Shown in pieces: positions 22,083 through 35,691 of a stretch of 64,000 nucleotides of DNA. Source of the stretch: Cymodocea nodosa (taxonomy: Eukaryota > Streptophyta > Magnoliopsida > Alismatales > Cymodoceaceae); contig JAZBRI010000003.1 of assembly GCA_036874045.1 (NCBI GenBank), forward strand, positions 4,662,501-4,726,500, in the 5' to 3' direction. Every line of letters begins with the position of its first letter. Position 1 is the stretch's first letter. The notes beneath the pieces were generated by a model that was not told where the DNA came from, ran no database searches, and was given only the letters and a program-made list of their open reading frames with translations. Made by a program: the position numbers and the translations under genes.

Positions 22083-25000
22083 GAACGATGCTTGGGTTGG
22101 GACCGTTGGATTGGAGACATATGACGTAATCGTGTGCGTCACGTGTCACGTAGCTTCACGATTGCACTCTTTATTTAATCTAATCTTTGCTTTATCATGA
22201 AAAAAAAGAGAAAAACATCTGACTGACTTGATTTCATGGTTGTGCAACCTTAAACAGCAAATTAGTCTTAGTTATATACTAATTAATTTTACATTAATTT
22301 GTGCAAAGTATCATGATTGTGTGAATTGCCGTTATTCTTGCTGCTCTATGGTGACGGTCACAATTAGTCAAAAAAAAAAATGAAGCATCAAACGACAACC
22401 AATACGGACAAACGTCTCTTCTTCACTTACGGACTTTGTCATCCACGCACGTGAATGACGTTTTTCTTTTTTCCAATCTTTTGTCGGTATCAAATATAAT
22501 AAGTAAATGAAATTTATATTTTGACAGAATTTCTACCACAACAACCGTTAGATACGGCTGTCGATTAGGTATCTGCTTTGGGACTTGTGATCTGATGGGT
22601 GGTGGTATGGATTTACAGGATTACCACGATGACATCTACGCACCTAAATTTTACCTGTTCGGCTTAAGCAGGAGAGGACCACACATGCCCAGCCACGTTA
22701 TTCGCCAGCAGAGAACGGCAAAAGCCGATCGGCATTTTCTTATGCTGCGTTTATTTGAGTTTCCGAGTGGAATAACGTGTGATTTGAAAGAAAAGTTTTA
22801 ATAAAAAGATCGTCGATCGTTTTACCTGAACGCCACTGCCACCCCCACATCGGCCTTAACACTAGCCGGTATTTGTGTATATAATATAAAATCCAGCCTC
22901 ACGTGATGGACGGAAATGATCACGTGACAGAGAGGGCAGATCGACGATCTCAAAAACCGAATTGTCCGTGCAGGCCTGGCCCGGGCCCAAAAATCAACGG
23001 TAGGCCCACGGCCCTGGACTCTCTGGCTCGGCCTGACCTGCGGCTTCCGGCCTGGCCCAACCCAATCTACACTACTTACGACTACATGGGAAATTTTCGA
23101 TTACATGGCAATTAGACTGGTATGATAGTAGAAACATGGCACTAATTATTTGTGGCGAAAGAAGACTAAAATGTCATCCACATCATAAATTATTTATAGC
23201 GCGTGATTGAAGTTTCAGAAAAATGAATTGGGTGGTTATAAAAAGGAAAGAAAAGTAGCGCTCTTTGTCAATCATTGCAATCAAAACAGTTTTCCAGCAA
23301 TTAATTAAGATATAATACTCAGACACACAGACATCGTTTCAAATCATGCATGCCTCTTAAAACCGTCATTATCAACGTTGCGTACAAGAAGGGCAAGGGA
23401 AGACATTCCCACTAATCAAACACGTTCAATAATGCATGCCAACAGTGGAGAAAACTAAATGAAGGGAAGTCAATGGGTTCCCATTTCCCAAAACGTTGTT
23501 TATCCCATCGGCGGCCTTCAAAGGAATCTCCCATCATTAGGATTTAAAAGGCCAACCTCGGTTTTTTAATCACGCCTACTTTCTGTAGAAATCATGTATA
23601 TGTGCTTGCTAATGGCAATATTAGCTGCTACATGCCATTTCAAACTGAATCATTAATAGTTTTCTCAGTTTGAGATCTTTGGTTGGCGTACACGGCAAGC
23701 AAGGGAGGGAACGGCTTCCCTCTGGCGCAAAGCATTAATTCTGATGATTATTCGTTTTTAGAGAAAAACGAAAGAAAGGGACGGAGGGAGCGGTGACATG
23801 CTCTCTGATAAATAGAAGTTAGAAGAGGAGGTGAACGAGAGAAGATCATCAATAAGTCCTTCTTTTACTGCTTTAAATCCATCGCCAGAAAATCATCCCA
23901 ACAGTTCTCACACCACTCTTTACTTGTAATTTATTTTTTATGTTTATTACATTCTTCTTTTTTCCTTGTTAAACGGCGACCTCTTGGCAAACATGGTCTC
24001 TTTCAATTTAAACCCACATCTCTGGTCTAGTTGTAAACATGGTCTCCCATCTATCATGGTAATCCATCCATCCATCCATCCATCCATCCACCCTCGTCAT
24101 AATCTTCTTGATCAGCTGTTTCCACTGCCTGGAATTTAATATTTTGCCTTCTGATCACCCCGCAGAATCCAGCGGCTGGCTTATGTTTTCTTCTGCTTGA
24201 TTGGAACCGTCTGAATAAACAGGTGGTAATCTGCCAATTCTTTATCGAAGGAAATCATAGCCAGCCCCGCCTACTTCTTTCTGAAGAAACGACGATATCT
24301 TTCCAAAATGACGAATAATGGTTGCAAATTTTGGCATCCACAGTTTTGGTTAATAAAATACACTATTTATTTGGTTGGGGAGCTTAAAGAATCATTGCAG
24401 CGATAGCGAGAACCTTGGCTGAAGCTTCAAAACCTTCTTGCTAGAAATATAATTCTCAAGGCGTCACCTCTTGACACGGCAAACCCATGTGAAATCCAAA
24501 GCTATAATTTTTTTCAATTGTCAAAGCTTCAAGCCTTCAGAAGAACTATTAGTAGAGCTAGTTGATTTCAAATCAATAAAATTTCGACTTCAATTGCTTC
24601 AAATCAACCACTGTAAAATTTTCAACTTAAAATTGATTAATCACGAGTGAAAAAATCTATCATTATGCATAGATCGTGCCTCTGTTTATCTGGAAAGAAA
24701 ATGAATTACCATGACAACATACACCTTCAAATCAAAGAAACGCAGATGTGATGTAACACGTATTTAAAGCTTAGACGACATTTACATAAATCCCCAGAAG
24801 CAACAACTGGCCGAGAACAGAACAGTTTCAGAAAAAAAAAAGAAAGGCAACTGCTGGCACAGAAACCCAAGCTCATACAATTCAGTGATTGGTGGTACGA
24901 AGGGAAGGGAGAAAGAGAGCACTGCAGAGTAAAATAAAGGAGGGTACTTGGACTGGTGCACGTTTGTGAGTGGGATTCTTGTTCTAGATTGCTGTCATTT

Positions 25001-25083
25001 GCTACCTGCCATCACTCCCCCCAATGCCAAATCGTTGATTACTAATGTTACCATTGCCATTTGTGTTTGATTAATTTTGGAAC
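22083..25083. other. intergenic, no gene seen
   Basis: This lies between UGT copy 3 and the MYB gene. 22955-23075 is a GC-rich patch of GGCCTGGCCCGGGCCC-like phrases typical of degraded plant transposon ends. 24062-24091 is a (CATC)n microsatellite. The last few hundred bases are probably MYB 3' UTR. Short open frames (22595-22801, 22903-23115) have no recognisable content. Confidence 0.6.
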
Positions 25084-26728
25084 CTATGCATCATCCATCA
25101 CATTGGCGTCCCCCATTTCTGATAACCATCTACTGTCGATGTCCCCGTCATCCACCAAGCAAGCCCCTCCTTGTATGCTTCTTGGAAAGAGGATCTCAAG
25201 CTTTTTGCAGTGAATAGTAGTAGTTGTTGATGGCCCTCTCTTGAGATCTGTGATCTCCCACTCCTCCTCTTGCACTCTGCTTGGATAGCGGGAGGTAATT
25301 AGCTCTTTTATCTCCTCGTATTTACCGTAGTCCTCCATTAATGGAGCTGCTTCTCTCCATGGGGCAGTGCCCTCGTTCTCTCTCACCAAATGATGACCAC
25401 CATCAAACCCACCGACAATGTCTGCAAGCGAGAGCCCTTGATGATTCCCATCCAACATTTCGTCGCACGGTAAGCTCCCAAAGCTCATATGCTGCCAGTG
25501 ACCACCAGCTGTTCCCACACCTCCATGCTCGTGTTGTATGTCCGGGGTGCTGTTACCTTCGCCCGAACCAAACCCCAGAAGAGCGCCGCCGCTGCTGTTC
25601 CCAGCAACTTTGAAGTGGTGTGCCGGGTCCTGGAAGAGAGCGGTACCAGAAGAAACACTGTTTAGGAGATGTGCCTGGGAGATTTGGGAGCCACACCGCA
25701 GGCCCGAAAGAGGAGATTTTGTTGAAGGGTTTTGGATCAGTGGTGACGATGACTCTGCACCAGCGTCTGCTGGCGGCTGGAGTGAAGATGAGAAACATTG
25801 TCGCCGGCGTTCAAACTGCTGCTGCTGATGGTGCTGCGATTGACGCTTTCTTTGAGATGGAGTAATACCCAGTAGCTTCTTCTTCAACTTGGTGTTCCAG
25901 TAGTTCTTGATATCATTGTCTGTCCTCCCAGGTAAATGACTAGCTATAATAGACCACCTGGTCAAGCAACAGGAGAGATCATTTTGCTTTCTGTGTGCCA
26001 GCAAATTAATCGATCAGAAGATCTCCATCTTTTGCAGAAATAATCATCAATGTCTATCGGTAATAAAATAGCATTTGCCTCGTGTGTGCACTAATAAAGA
26101 GAAGGGAAATAAGCATACATATATATATATATATATATATATGGAAAATGATGATATAATAATAAACCTGCTTCCAATGGTGTTATAGAGGTTGCAGATT
26201 ATGCTGTCCTCGGCATCAGAGAACTCCCCATGCTTTATATTTGGTCTCAAATAGTTAAGCCATCGCAGCCTGCAACTCTTTCCACATCTCTCCAGTCCTG
26301 CAGATGTACAGATTAAAGATCAAACACTAGCCTTCACAAAACAGCAAGATTCTTATACGTGACTCTTACGAATCTGTCTCTCACTCTTCTCGACGTATTT
26401 GATCAAAAGAAAAAACACACACCCATATATATTAGAAACCCTTTTGATCATACACAAACACAGAGAAACAATATCTTTCTAATTTTCTTCTCACAAAAGA
26501 AAAAACGCAGAACAAAACAGATTTCTGCCATGATAATATCATTCCAACTTGGGAGAAAATTCTCCTTGGTATCTGATCTATATCTGCCAAACCTGCTTTA
26601 TGTGGTAGAGCGATCCAGTTGCCACCAGTGCCGTGCTTCTCTATGAACTCCTTGAGCTTCATGTCTTCGTCCGGGGACCATGGCCCCCTTTTCACCTTTG
26701 CCTTGTCACAACATGGAGCCCTCCCCAT
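25084..26728 (-). CDS. R2R3-MYB transcription factor, RAX-like (subgroup 14)
   Basis: DNA-binding regulator; subgroup 14 members (RAX1-3, MYB36, MYB68, MYB84, MYB87) control axillary meristem formation or root endodermis differentiation. Exons are 26593-26728 (136 nt), 26168-26297 (130 nt) and 25084-25957, the canonical R2R3 intron positions, giving 379 residues. R2 starts after [20 protein letters not shown]. Exon 2 supplies [20 protein letters not shown] and [20 protein letters not shown]3 ends in [20 protein letters not shown] followed by [10 protein letters not shown]. The acidic C-terminal half has [10 protein letters not shown], which resembles a short motif in RAX proteins. CDKAKVKRG and NTKLKKKLL favour RAX over MYB36. 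Intron 2 contains an (AT)n run. Confidence 0.92.
26117..26142. repeat. (AT)n microsatellite in MYB intron 2
   Basis: An uninterrupted alternating AT run of about 25 bases within the intron 25958-26167. Confidence 0.9.
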
Positions 26729-29700
26729 CTCTCACTCTCTGCTAGGTGGCGTTTCCTACCGTCTACCTTCTGGGCTTGGCTTTTGGTGGGGAAGTCTGGT
26801 CTAGGAAGAAGACAGTACTGGTACTTCCTTCAGGGATGATGACGGGAGAATTGGAAAGGAAGGGGCGTGTAGGGTGTTGTATATGTACATGTTTGTTGTG
26901 GAGGAAGCTGTGGCAAGTCAAAGAGACACCTGATCAAACCATTATAATATTCCTCGTCTCCATACAGAAGCAGTACTTTTAGTCTATTCGAACATCGAAG
27001 GAAAAGCTTCTGACGCGACTTAGGTTGGACAGGAAATGCATGAAGCTGATCCCTGCTCTTTTTTATAATATTAAGTTTTATGTTAACCAGTATTTGAGTA
27101 TTAATCAAATTTAAATTATCATTGCCGTAACCTATCAAGGTATTGCAAGTCGAAGCTTCTGGGTCCTTGACGAGTTTTTCAATGCTGCTCGAGGACCCTT
27201 TTTCTTTGATGATGATTGTAATACTAGGTTTAATTCAAAGAAGAGGAAAAAATTGCCTTTACGATGTAAAAAATGATGTTTTCAGAAGAAAGTAAAAAGT
27301 GATTAAGCTAATCTAGGTTTGTATTTTCCGTAACCCAATTTACATGGGCCGAGGAGCAACATGCCAGTGCAAGTTTATCAATTGTGTTCGGTGAATTGAA
27401 CTTCCTGAAACAAGTTTTTATTTATTTATTGAGAGGTCAAGCTCAAATGATTTCGTGAAGGAACTCAAACCTTCTGCCTTTTTTTAGCTACTCCTCCGTG
27501 AATTGCTTCTTTCCATTACCGTAAGTTGCATGGAAAACCTTACATGTATACCTATATATATACGAAGTTGGAACCAAGAGGAAATTGTTGAATTTAGAGA
27601 AAAGCAATTATTCAATCTGTTACTAAGAGATTGATTATATATGTATAGGGGATCTAGATACTTGATATCCAATAATTAATTAGTATTACAACTATATAAT
27701 AACATGCCATTATCTTACACTCTCGTCAAACTGAAGCAAATGTATATTTGTTATCTACCCTAATGCCCAAATGTTCAAATACCCTAATACCCTATACTTT
27801 TCTGTGATGATATTTAGAAGCTGCTCTGGAAAGTTTAATTTATCGATGGAATTATAATTATCCTTCTCATCGATCAACATATCACACATATGTAATTATA
27901 ATCAACCTTGGTACACCTTTTGTATCGATGAAACAATGCATGGCCGGATTATTAACAATAAAGATTGTTGCTTGATTATCAGCACACATATAGACGTGGG
28001 AGTTATTGTTGTAAGATCAAGTTCTAATGACACAAAATATATATTTGAATCACAACATCTCATAAGTTTCCCATGCAGTAGAATTAATATTCTTCCTTTG
28101 CATGAGAATTGAAAATAACATTCTATCTCTCTTACCATATTGAGTGACCATCACTTTCCTTCATTAGAACATCATTAGTGCACTAAAACAACACAACCAT
28201 TATTTACCATAGACTAATATCCTATGACAATGTTATTAATATTTCAAAACAACCTAAGAGGTTTCTCCATCAACATTTGTTTTTCAAGTCACCTTATATG
28301 AAAGCATTCTTAACATGTAGTTAATGGTTATTTGTAGACTACTTAAAATTATTTCGATGATTACCAAAACTATTCATGAATTATTTGAGATTATGCCTTT
28401 ATTGTTCAAAATGCATGAAAAATATATAACGACCATTTAAGTGAAATTTATGACCTATTTTGATGGAAAATATCAAAATCATTTTACATAGGCATCTTTG
28501 ATGGAAAATCATTCCATTGCCTATAGATTTATGGTTATGAAATTTAATGAATTTCTCTCAATTACTCACCTTGATTCTCAAGAGTGATAAAAACAAAAGA
28601 AAATTTACATGAAATGAATCCAAGGCATGAAGACATCAAGAGTAAGCAGTGAGGAGACTCAAAATTTAAAGAAAAACAACAAGACTTTAAACCTTAAAAT
28701 TTCTAAAAGATGGCAACCTTGAACAACTTAAGTTCACCTTATGTCAACTTAAATGATGTTTAAATCAAAATTTTCATTAGTTGTAAAAACATATGGCCGA
28801 AGTATTGTATTTTATTTTTCTTGAGTTCTAGGTATTTGTAAAACCCTCACCTATAGATTAGAAACACATTGCCTTAGAACCTAAGTCAAAAAAAATTCAA
28901 AATGTTAAAAATAGGTTGATTTACTGATTTGCAAAGATAATATGTTGAAATTGAGGCAAAATGCAACCCAAGGTATTTTTTGGTCTACCAACGAAAGATA
29001 TCAGTTTATGAAACCACTCAAGCATTGATGATTTTTGACTAACAATTCAAACATGATGGCTCATTTATTTTTGAATAAGTAGTTTTCTAAATAAAAGTAT
29101 ATTTATTGCATGTCTTGATAAAGTGATGGATTAACTTCTTATGGGAACATTCCTAACTTTATTCTAATATTTTTTAACCATAAATGTTGAATGAACATTT
29201 TAGTAGGAACTTAATGTATATATTTTGAATGTTAGTGGAGATTCATCATTTCATAAAGTCAATTAATGTACTTTCTTGAAAGTTTGTGTAGTTAAAATTA
29301 ATAATTTTGGATGTAATATATTTTAAAAAGTTGTTAATATAAAATTATAATTTAGTTAATGCTCCAACTAAAGAAAAGTCCAAGATCCATCACTACTCTA
29401 TAAGAAAAAAGAAAAAGAACAAAAAACCCTCACACTTTGAAAGTTAGCTTTTAAAAGAAAAACAAAAAAATTGTCAATGCAAACAAATGCACCCTACAAG
29501 ATAGAAGTGTTAATAGATCATGTTGACACTATTTATGTTAGACTACGTAGTATTAAATGTGAAAGGAGATAATCTAAACATAACTTATGATTTACAATTT
29601 ATTTGTATCATGTTGATCAGTAATATAGTTTAACCATATTAAGACGTAGTGACCTATACTTTTCAATATACTATTTTTACAAAACAATATATCATTCATT

Positions 29701-30255
29701 ATATAGTAATTTTAATATGCCGCTTTACAAAAAATAATATCCAAATTTACAAAAACCCAACCATATTTACAAAAACCATACTTCACAAAATATCGTACCA
29801 TGCGTACAAAATTAAACCCATTCTAATGCTTTCAGCGCCTTTTGCATAGTTATGTTGTGAATAACCGATGAACCTTGGAATGCTCCCATGGAAAGGAGAG
29901 AATGGCAGTAAATTTGCATTTTAAAGATCAAACAAGACTTCAGATAAAAGGAACGAACCCAATATCACCTCCCACGTATTAAAATTTATTGTTCTTTTAC
30001 ATGAGCGCCGTACGCATCTTGCTATAAATGTGTGGCACATACGTATGTCTTCCTTTCGACGTAGAAGTATCTTTTCCTCTTGATGAGTTGTGTACAATTG
30101 ATTCATGGTATGTATGAATACCCATTCATTATATACAACAGATTCTCTTCGGGCTTGGTATGTAGAAGAAATACATGCGGGTTACATGCGGGTGCTCCGC
30201 ATAACATGATAAAACTATACATATACATACACAATTAATTTTTATCTATCGTTGA
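26729..30255. other. intergenic, no gene seen
   Basis: AT-rich DNA between the MYB promoter and the 3' end of the next gene. 26729-27150 is the likely MYB promoter/5' UTR. From 27.5 to 30.2 kb only short open frames are present, none with a recognisable domain. 29650-29830 repeats 'tttacaaaaa' phrases. Confidence 0.6.
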
Positions 30256-33200
30256 TTACAAGAAATCCCATTGCCAGGTTATCTTCTCAATGATCCCCCC
30301 ACCACTTCGGACTGCCACGTGGAGGGTGTCAGAAGCGGGCGGCACACCCCAGAGGAGAGGCACTGCTACGGTCATGGACAGCTTTTCATGAAGACCTCCC
30401 TTGCTGGCCTTTTCCGCAGCGACAACCTGACAATGTAATTGTTTAACATTCTTTGTTGTACCACCAACAGCCAAGGTCATAGATAATCACTTATCATGAG
30501 ATAAGAAAACTTAAGTTCAAATCCAAGAAAATGTTAAAAAAACATGGCATAGATTTAAAGCCCAACCTAACCTACTTTGAAATGATTGCTTGAAGTAAAA
30601 AAAAATGGCATAGATTTAAAACCCAACCTAACCCACTTTGAAATGATTGCTTCAAGTCATTTAGTTACTGGTTCATCCAAACAAAAACCCACGGTCTAAG
30701 CACAAAAAACTTATGGGTCGATCCAAAGTAAATACACAGCAACTTCAGTTTTTAAAACATTGACAAACAGTGACTTCCCAAAAAAAGACAAGCAGTGACC
30801 AAATGATCGTTGGCTCTTCATTTGCAAACAAGTTTATCATTGAAAAAAGCTATTGTATTGAATCTAGAGGATGAATTTGGGTCAAGACTAACACTTGGAT
30901 GGCCCATTGTGAAGTCTAGTTATCAGGGAACAGATCTGTTCACAATATTTCCCTTATTCAAGTAGGTATTTCACTGAAGCACGACTCAGAGAAGACAAAT
31001 GACTCACGCTTTCCATTAATGTAACGAATGAAAGACATGCAACAGAATGTAGAAGTACCTCACCACCATGTTCTAAGACTGTGTCCTCCACAACATCACT
31101 CAACATCTCAATTGAGCGACAGAAACCAAAGATGCATAACCTTCTTCCTGTATCAAGCCCCTGCAACAAATTTTAATAGTCACCGGCATTAGAAAGCCAT
31201 AAAATGCTTATAAAGATCGCTATTGAAATGGATTCTGATCTGTGACTGAACGTCAGTCTTCAGTGATGAACATACATTTGTTGCAGCAATATCGAAGAGA
31301 GCACCAAGACAGAGTCCCTGATGGGGATCCATGTAATTGCTCTCTTGAAATCTTTGAAATCTTTTTGACACTTTTGATTTCCCTTGTTTCTGTGAAATAA
31401 CATAATTAGTGTAACAACAATTATGAACTATCAATTTCTGGAATTAAGTCCAATATTTAGTTTTATTTTTAAGCTAGGAAGTTTCTTCTATATTAGTATT
31501 AATAATAAAATACAATGATAATGCCCTTGACACATACAAAGTTACCAGATGGAGGATAAAATCAACGAACAGCAACAATGGTATTGCCCAAACGCCTACT
31601 ATCAAAAGTGCAAAGATGGAAATTACAAAAGTTTCCAGTTCTATAGAATTCTTTTGTTTCAAAATGGGATTCTCTCATTAAAAGTTCTAAAATTATAATA
31701 ATGTGATTGATGCAGAAAATTTGATTACATCTGAAAATGGTATTCTACGAGGAACCAAGGAACCGCCTATCTGAACGAGACCATCAGATGTAAAAAGTGT
31801 AACCCTATCTTCTGGCAACCACTGGATACCTGCAAGAAAACATTACTTACCAAGAGACATTGGAGGAGAGGAAAAACTTTTCAACATTTAGTAAAAGCAT
31901 TATACAAAAATGCCTCCATTCAAGGGGTAAGAAAACACCACCTAAATATCTTATGCACAATAACAATAATAATTCAAGCTATAATGCTACTATGTGAGGT
32001 TAGTCACATGAATCTTTTTCTTTCATGTATTTCTATCTATGATCAAATTTACAATTAAATTACATAAATTTAAATCTTTTCTCACAAATCCTGACCAAAT
32101 AATTTTAGGTCTTCATCTACTTCTTTTAATTTCTTCTGTATTAATTAATTATTCTATTATAATTGATACAGCCTTTAGTTTTCTAAGAATGACTAAACCA
32201 CCTAAACATCTTTTATAAGAAAAATAAAATTACGTAAGATTTGAAGGATACAGATATCTGCAACAAAATATCAGTGGACGTACAAAAAGGCCAGGAGTGG
32301 ACTGAATTGGCCATTTAAACAATGGGACCTACTGTTCCTTTAGGTCTGAGTCCACACAGCCTGGGTATTGAGAAGGCTTGGGTTGGGCTGAGCAAATCTT
32401 ATTGCTGCAGAGCATGGGAAAAGCCCAGCCAGCCCTCGGCCCTTGGACTGATCAGAGCCGGGCTGGGTTGCCTCAGCCCATTTGTTTTTTTATTTTGAAA
32501 AAAAACTGAACGTTGTGCAACACTTGGAGAAGCTCAACCTAGCCCCGCCCTCTATATTAGAGAGAGAGCCTAAACTAGGCCTAGATCGATTGGGCCCCAG
32601 ACCTAGCCCCTCAAGCCCAGACTGACCAGGCCCTTTATAGGCCAGATCTATCCCAATCGATGCCCATCTTGGGTGCAGGCTGACAAAACCCAGTTTAAAT
32701 GTCTAAATGTTAGCCATAGAATACCATGGCGAGAATTAATCATGTGCACAATATTTAAGCTGCATTTTATAATATGAAGGAAACCATTCACAATAGATAG
32801 CAATAGCACTATAAGAAAATCAAGCTATATAGAATCAGAACCTTAAAGAAGAGATAAAGGAAAATTTGATGCATATGAAGAGCTTAAGATTTTCACAAAT
32901 ATAAGACAAAGTATTACATTGGCATAGACTATGATTTGTGGGAATATTATTATTTAAGAGAATTAACATGTCACACGCCAAAGCATAATGAAAATATGGC
33001 ACACTTACCATCAAAAGAAATAAAAGAAAACATACCAACATATCTTGGACACCACTATGTCACAAGCCCATGTTTGATGTGAACCTCTGCTTTACCAGTT
33101 TAGTTGGTTAATAATGTGATAACAATACAAATTACAAATACCAGAAATTTCATTAATAAAGAATTTCAATTCATATTTAATTTCAACTGCTCACGTTCCA

Positions 33201-35691
33201 CTGATTATACACAAGTCCTTTTCGTGAAATTTAATAAAACATTCTAAATGACTATAGATAGACATGTCCTTATGCATTAGTTTTATCCTTTTGGAGCACA
33301 CCCTCCTGTTTTTGGGTTGTGGAATCATGGATATTCAAAATCATCATTTTGAGGATGGGCATCACTACAGCGGGAAGATCACTTGATATTTAAAGATGAA
33401 AAATATACTACAAGCAGTCAACATACCAACAGAATATTCAGCCCGACAGCCAATTTTAGAACCACAGAACACAGCACATACATAAACTTTAACAGCTTCC
33501 CCTTAATCTCCTGCCAATTCCAGGCTACAAGTAAAGTAGGGCTTAGCATTATTAATTTTCAGTTGCTATTTCACATTGCTATATCTGTTCAAATATTTCA
33601 ATGTCTTTCCAGTATTTTCACATGTGAATTTAATTTATGTTCCTCACTCAAATCCTTCTTCTGGCTATAGTCATCATTGTTAGGTGGATTACATCACATT
33701 TTTTGTGGTCAATCTAAAAGCACATTATTGTAGCTACATTTTCAAAACTATAGTTATTCTTCACGTAATGCATTCACTTTTTCTGATTTCTTTTCGAGGT
33801 AACACATTTTCTATGACTATCCATTTATACATTACATGACTCATTACTGATAAACAATGAAACAGAATGATGGAAAGAAATTTGAAATGCTTGACAAGAG
33901 TCAATGGATAGGCTTTGCTCGTCTATTTACCTAAATTAGTCGTTCTTGCCAAGATATGATTATGGAAAAGTTATGAACAAGGAAAATATGACAACTTAAA
34001 AAGAAAACACTCATAGGAAAAATAAGGTAGCATTTGGTTTGACGTTTTTTCCCAATGTTTGGATAAGCTACATTTTTTGTGTAACATTTTGAATAATTGA
34101 TGGTGGTGTTTGATTGGTGTCATTGCTCCAATGTTTTTAAGCAGCATCTTTTGTGAAATGATTGTAAGTAATACCCTTTTCATGTTATTATATTTTATAT
34201 TGTAATAGACATTATATATACAAATATAGTTCATTTATATTCACTACTATATACAAATAGATGATAACATAATATATAATTAATAAAATTTTAATAATTA
34301 CTTACTTTAACCAAATGGAAATTAATTCAAAATAAAGAATCAATAAACCAATGATCATCATTGAAAAACAATTCATCAATATAGATTAACAACAAATATT
34401 CTTTACAAAAATAAAAGAGACCATTACATATCAACAACGTCAATAAATAACCAATCCTACAAATACATGAATTGTAAATCAACAACATATGCCCTACATT
34501 ACAAATCAAAATATTTCTGCAAACTATTTTTAGTTCTACAGGTCTACAAATACTTCCACAAAATATTTCTACAACAACAATAACTATAGACCTAAGCCAA
34601 ATGCTATCCAAGAGTGGGGACAAATAAAAGCTAGCGGTGGGTAATAATGCTTCTCAATATATTGAACAAAACTAACAATAACAAGACAAAGTGTAACCTT
34701 TGAACTACTCATCAACAATTTTAATGATAAAGCATATTTTTAATGATGATAAGATAAAAGGATGATATAAAATATTCAACAATTTTTTACCAAGTTGACC
34801 AAAGGGCAAAACCCAAAGGCTAATTTATTTGATCGAAAAAAAGAAAATTTTCCCCTTGTCTTGCAAAAGAAAATTCCCAAAGAAGTAAGACCAGAAATGT
34901 TTAGCAGCTGCCTACTACATAAATAGGCTATTCCGAGAAACTGATTAATCAATGTATAAATACAACCAACAATGATTGATAGGAACCGATCTAATCCGGT
35001 CAAACATGGTCCGTTACTGGTACAAACAAGTGAATAAAACTATTAGGTATAGGTTCACAGGAGGCCAAAAACTTCTCAGCCAAATAATCAGGAACGAAAG
35101 AAAGCAATTAGTATTAAACAGGATGAGCAAATTGGCACAGTAACAGGAGTACAGTGCCAAAACATAGAAATGGTATTCTATTCCCTCCAAGAAAACATCG
35201 TTGACATTGCTCGAATAATGAAGATATTTAACTTCAGTTGACCATCATCTTGTATTTCATCACCGTCTAAACGAGAGTTGCAATGACACGATTCCACCAG
35301 ATAATAGGACGGAGAAATTGACAGAACGCAGCCAAGAACACCATATTTTTAAGAAAAAAAATTAAATACAACGAAAGGCTTCGTCCAACGGCAGGAAGGA
35401 AAGAAAAATCCAGGGAGGGTGAAACGCACCAGCAGCATCACCACCGGCATCATTGGAAGAGGATGCACGGGGGTCCCATGGATAGAACCCGAAGGAGTCG
35501 TCCTCCCCCCCAATGTCCGGGTCGCGAGAGGCGCAGCAGGATCGGAGAGCTCGCGCATACCGAGACTGGAACGGGGAGATCAACCAGCACGAGGAGGAGG
35601 AGGTGGAGGCGACGTCTCTCGGTGAAGATCGGGAGAGGGGGTTGTGGGAGGGGAAGGAGGAGAAGAAGCAGAGAGCAGGTGAGACCACCAT
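30256..35691 (-). CDS. conserved plant protein of unknown function, five exons
   Basis: Exons: 35430-35691, 31729-31829, 31276-31389, 31059-31160 and 30256-30426. All have GT-AG borders and consistent phase, giving 249 residues. The Ser/Arg-rich first exon (MVVSPALCFFSSF..., few acidic residues before GGEDDSFG) looks like an organelle transit peptide, most likely plastid. The mature part reads IQWLPEDRVTLFTSDGLVQI, then KRFQRFQESNYMDPHQGLCL, GALFDIAATN, LCIFGFCRSIEMLSDVVEDT, VLEHGGE and a final domain with LHEKLSMTVAVPLLWGVPPA ending ITWQWDFL. I believe this is a conserved land-plant family but do not recognise a named domain. The ATG at 35691 is the first in frame; the open frame upstream begins only with TTG. 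Intron 1 is 3.6 kb. Confidence 0.8.
30541..30660. repeat. two-unit tandem duplication, 61-bp period, in intron 4
   Basis: The phrases 'atggcatagatttaaa', 'cccaacctaac' and 'ctttgaaatgattgctt' occur at 30543-30590 and again 61 bases later. This lies within the intron between exons 4 and 5 of the unknown gene. Confidence 0.85.
32330..32710. repeat. GCCC/AGCC-rich patch in intron 1 of the unknown gene
   Basis: A locally GC-rich segment with many copies of 'gcccagcc', 'ggcttgggttgggctg', 'agccgggctggg' and 'aggcccttta' in an otherwise AT-rich intron. Such phrases are common in degraded plant DNA transposons and LTR sequences. Ends were not resolved. Confidence 0.4.
34030..34316. mobile_element. 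possible MITE in intron 1 of the unknown gene
   Basis: The start 'gcatttggtttga' (34030) and the end, read in reverse, 'ccatttggttaaag' (34303-34316) form imperfect inverted termini around about 285 bp of AT-rich sequence. No convincing target-site duplication was seen. Confidence 0.35.

Noticed and set aside
25341-25865. Plus-strand frames of 81-96 codons inside the MYB last exon
   Set aside because: They are antisense to the MYB C-terminal coding sequence and lack any domain.
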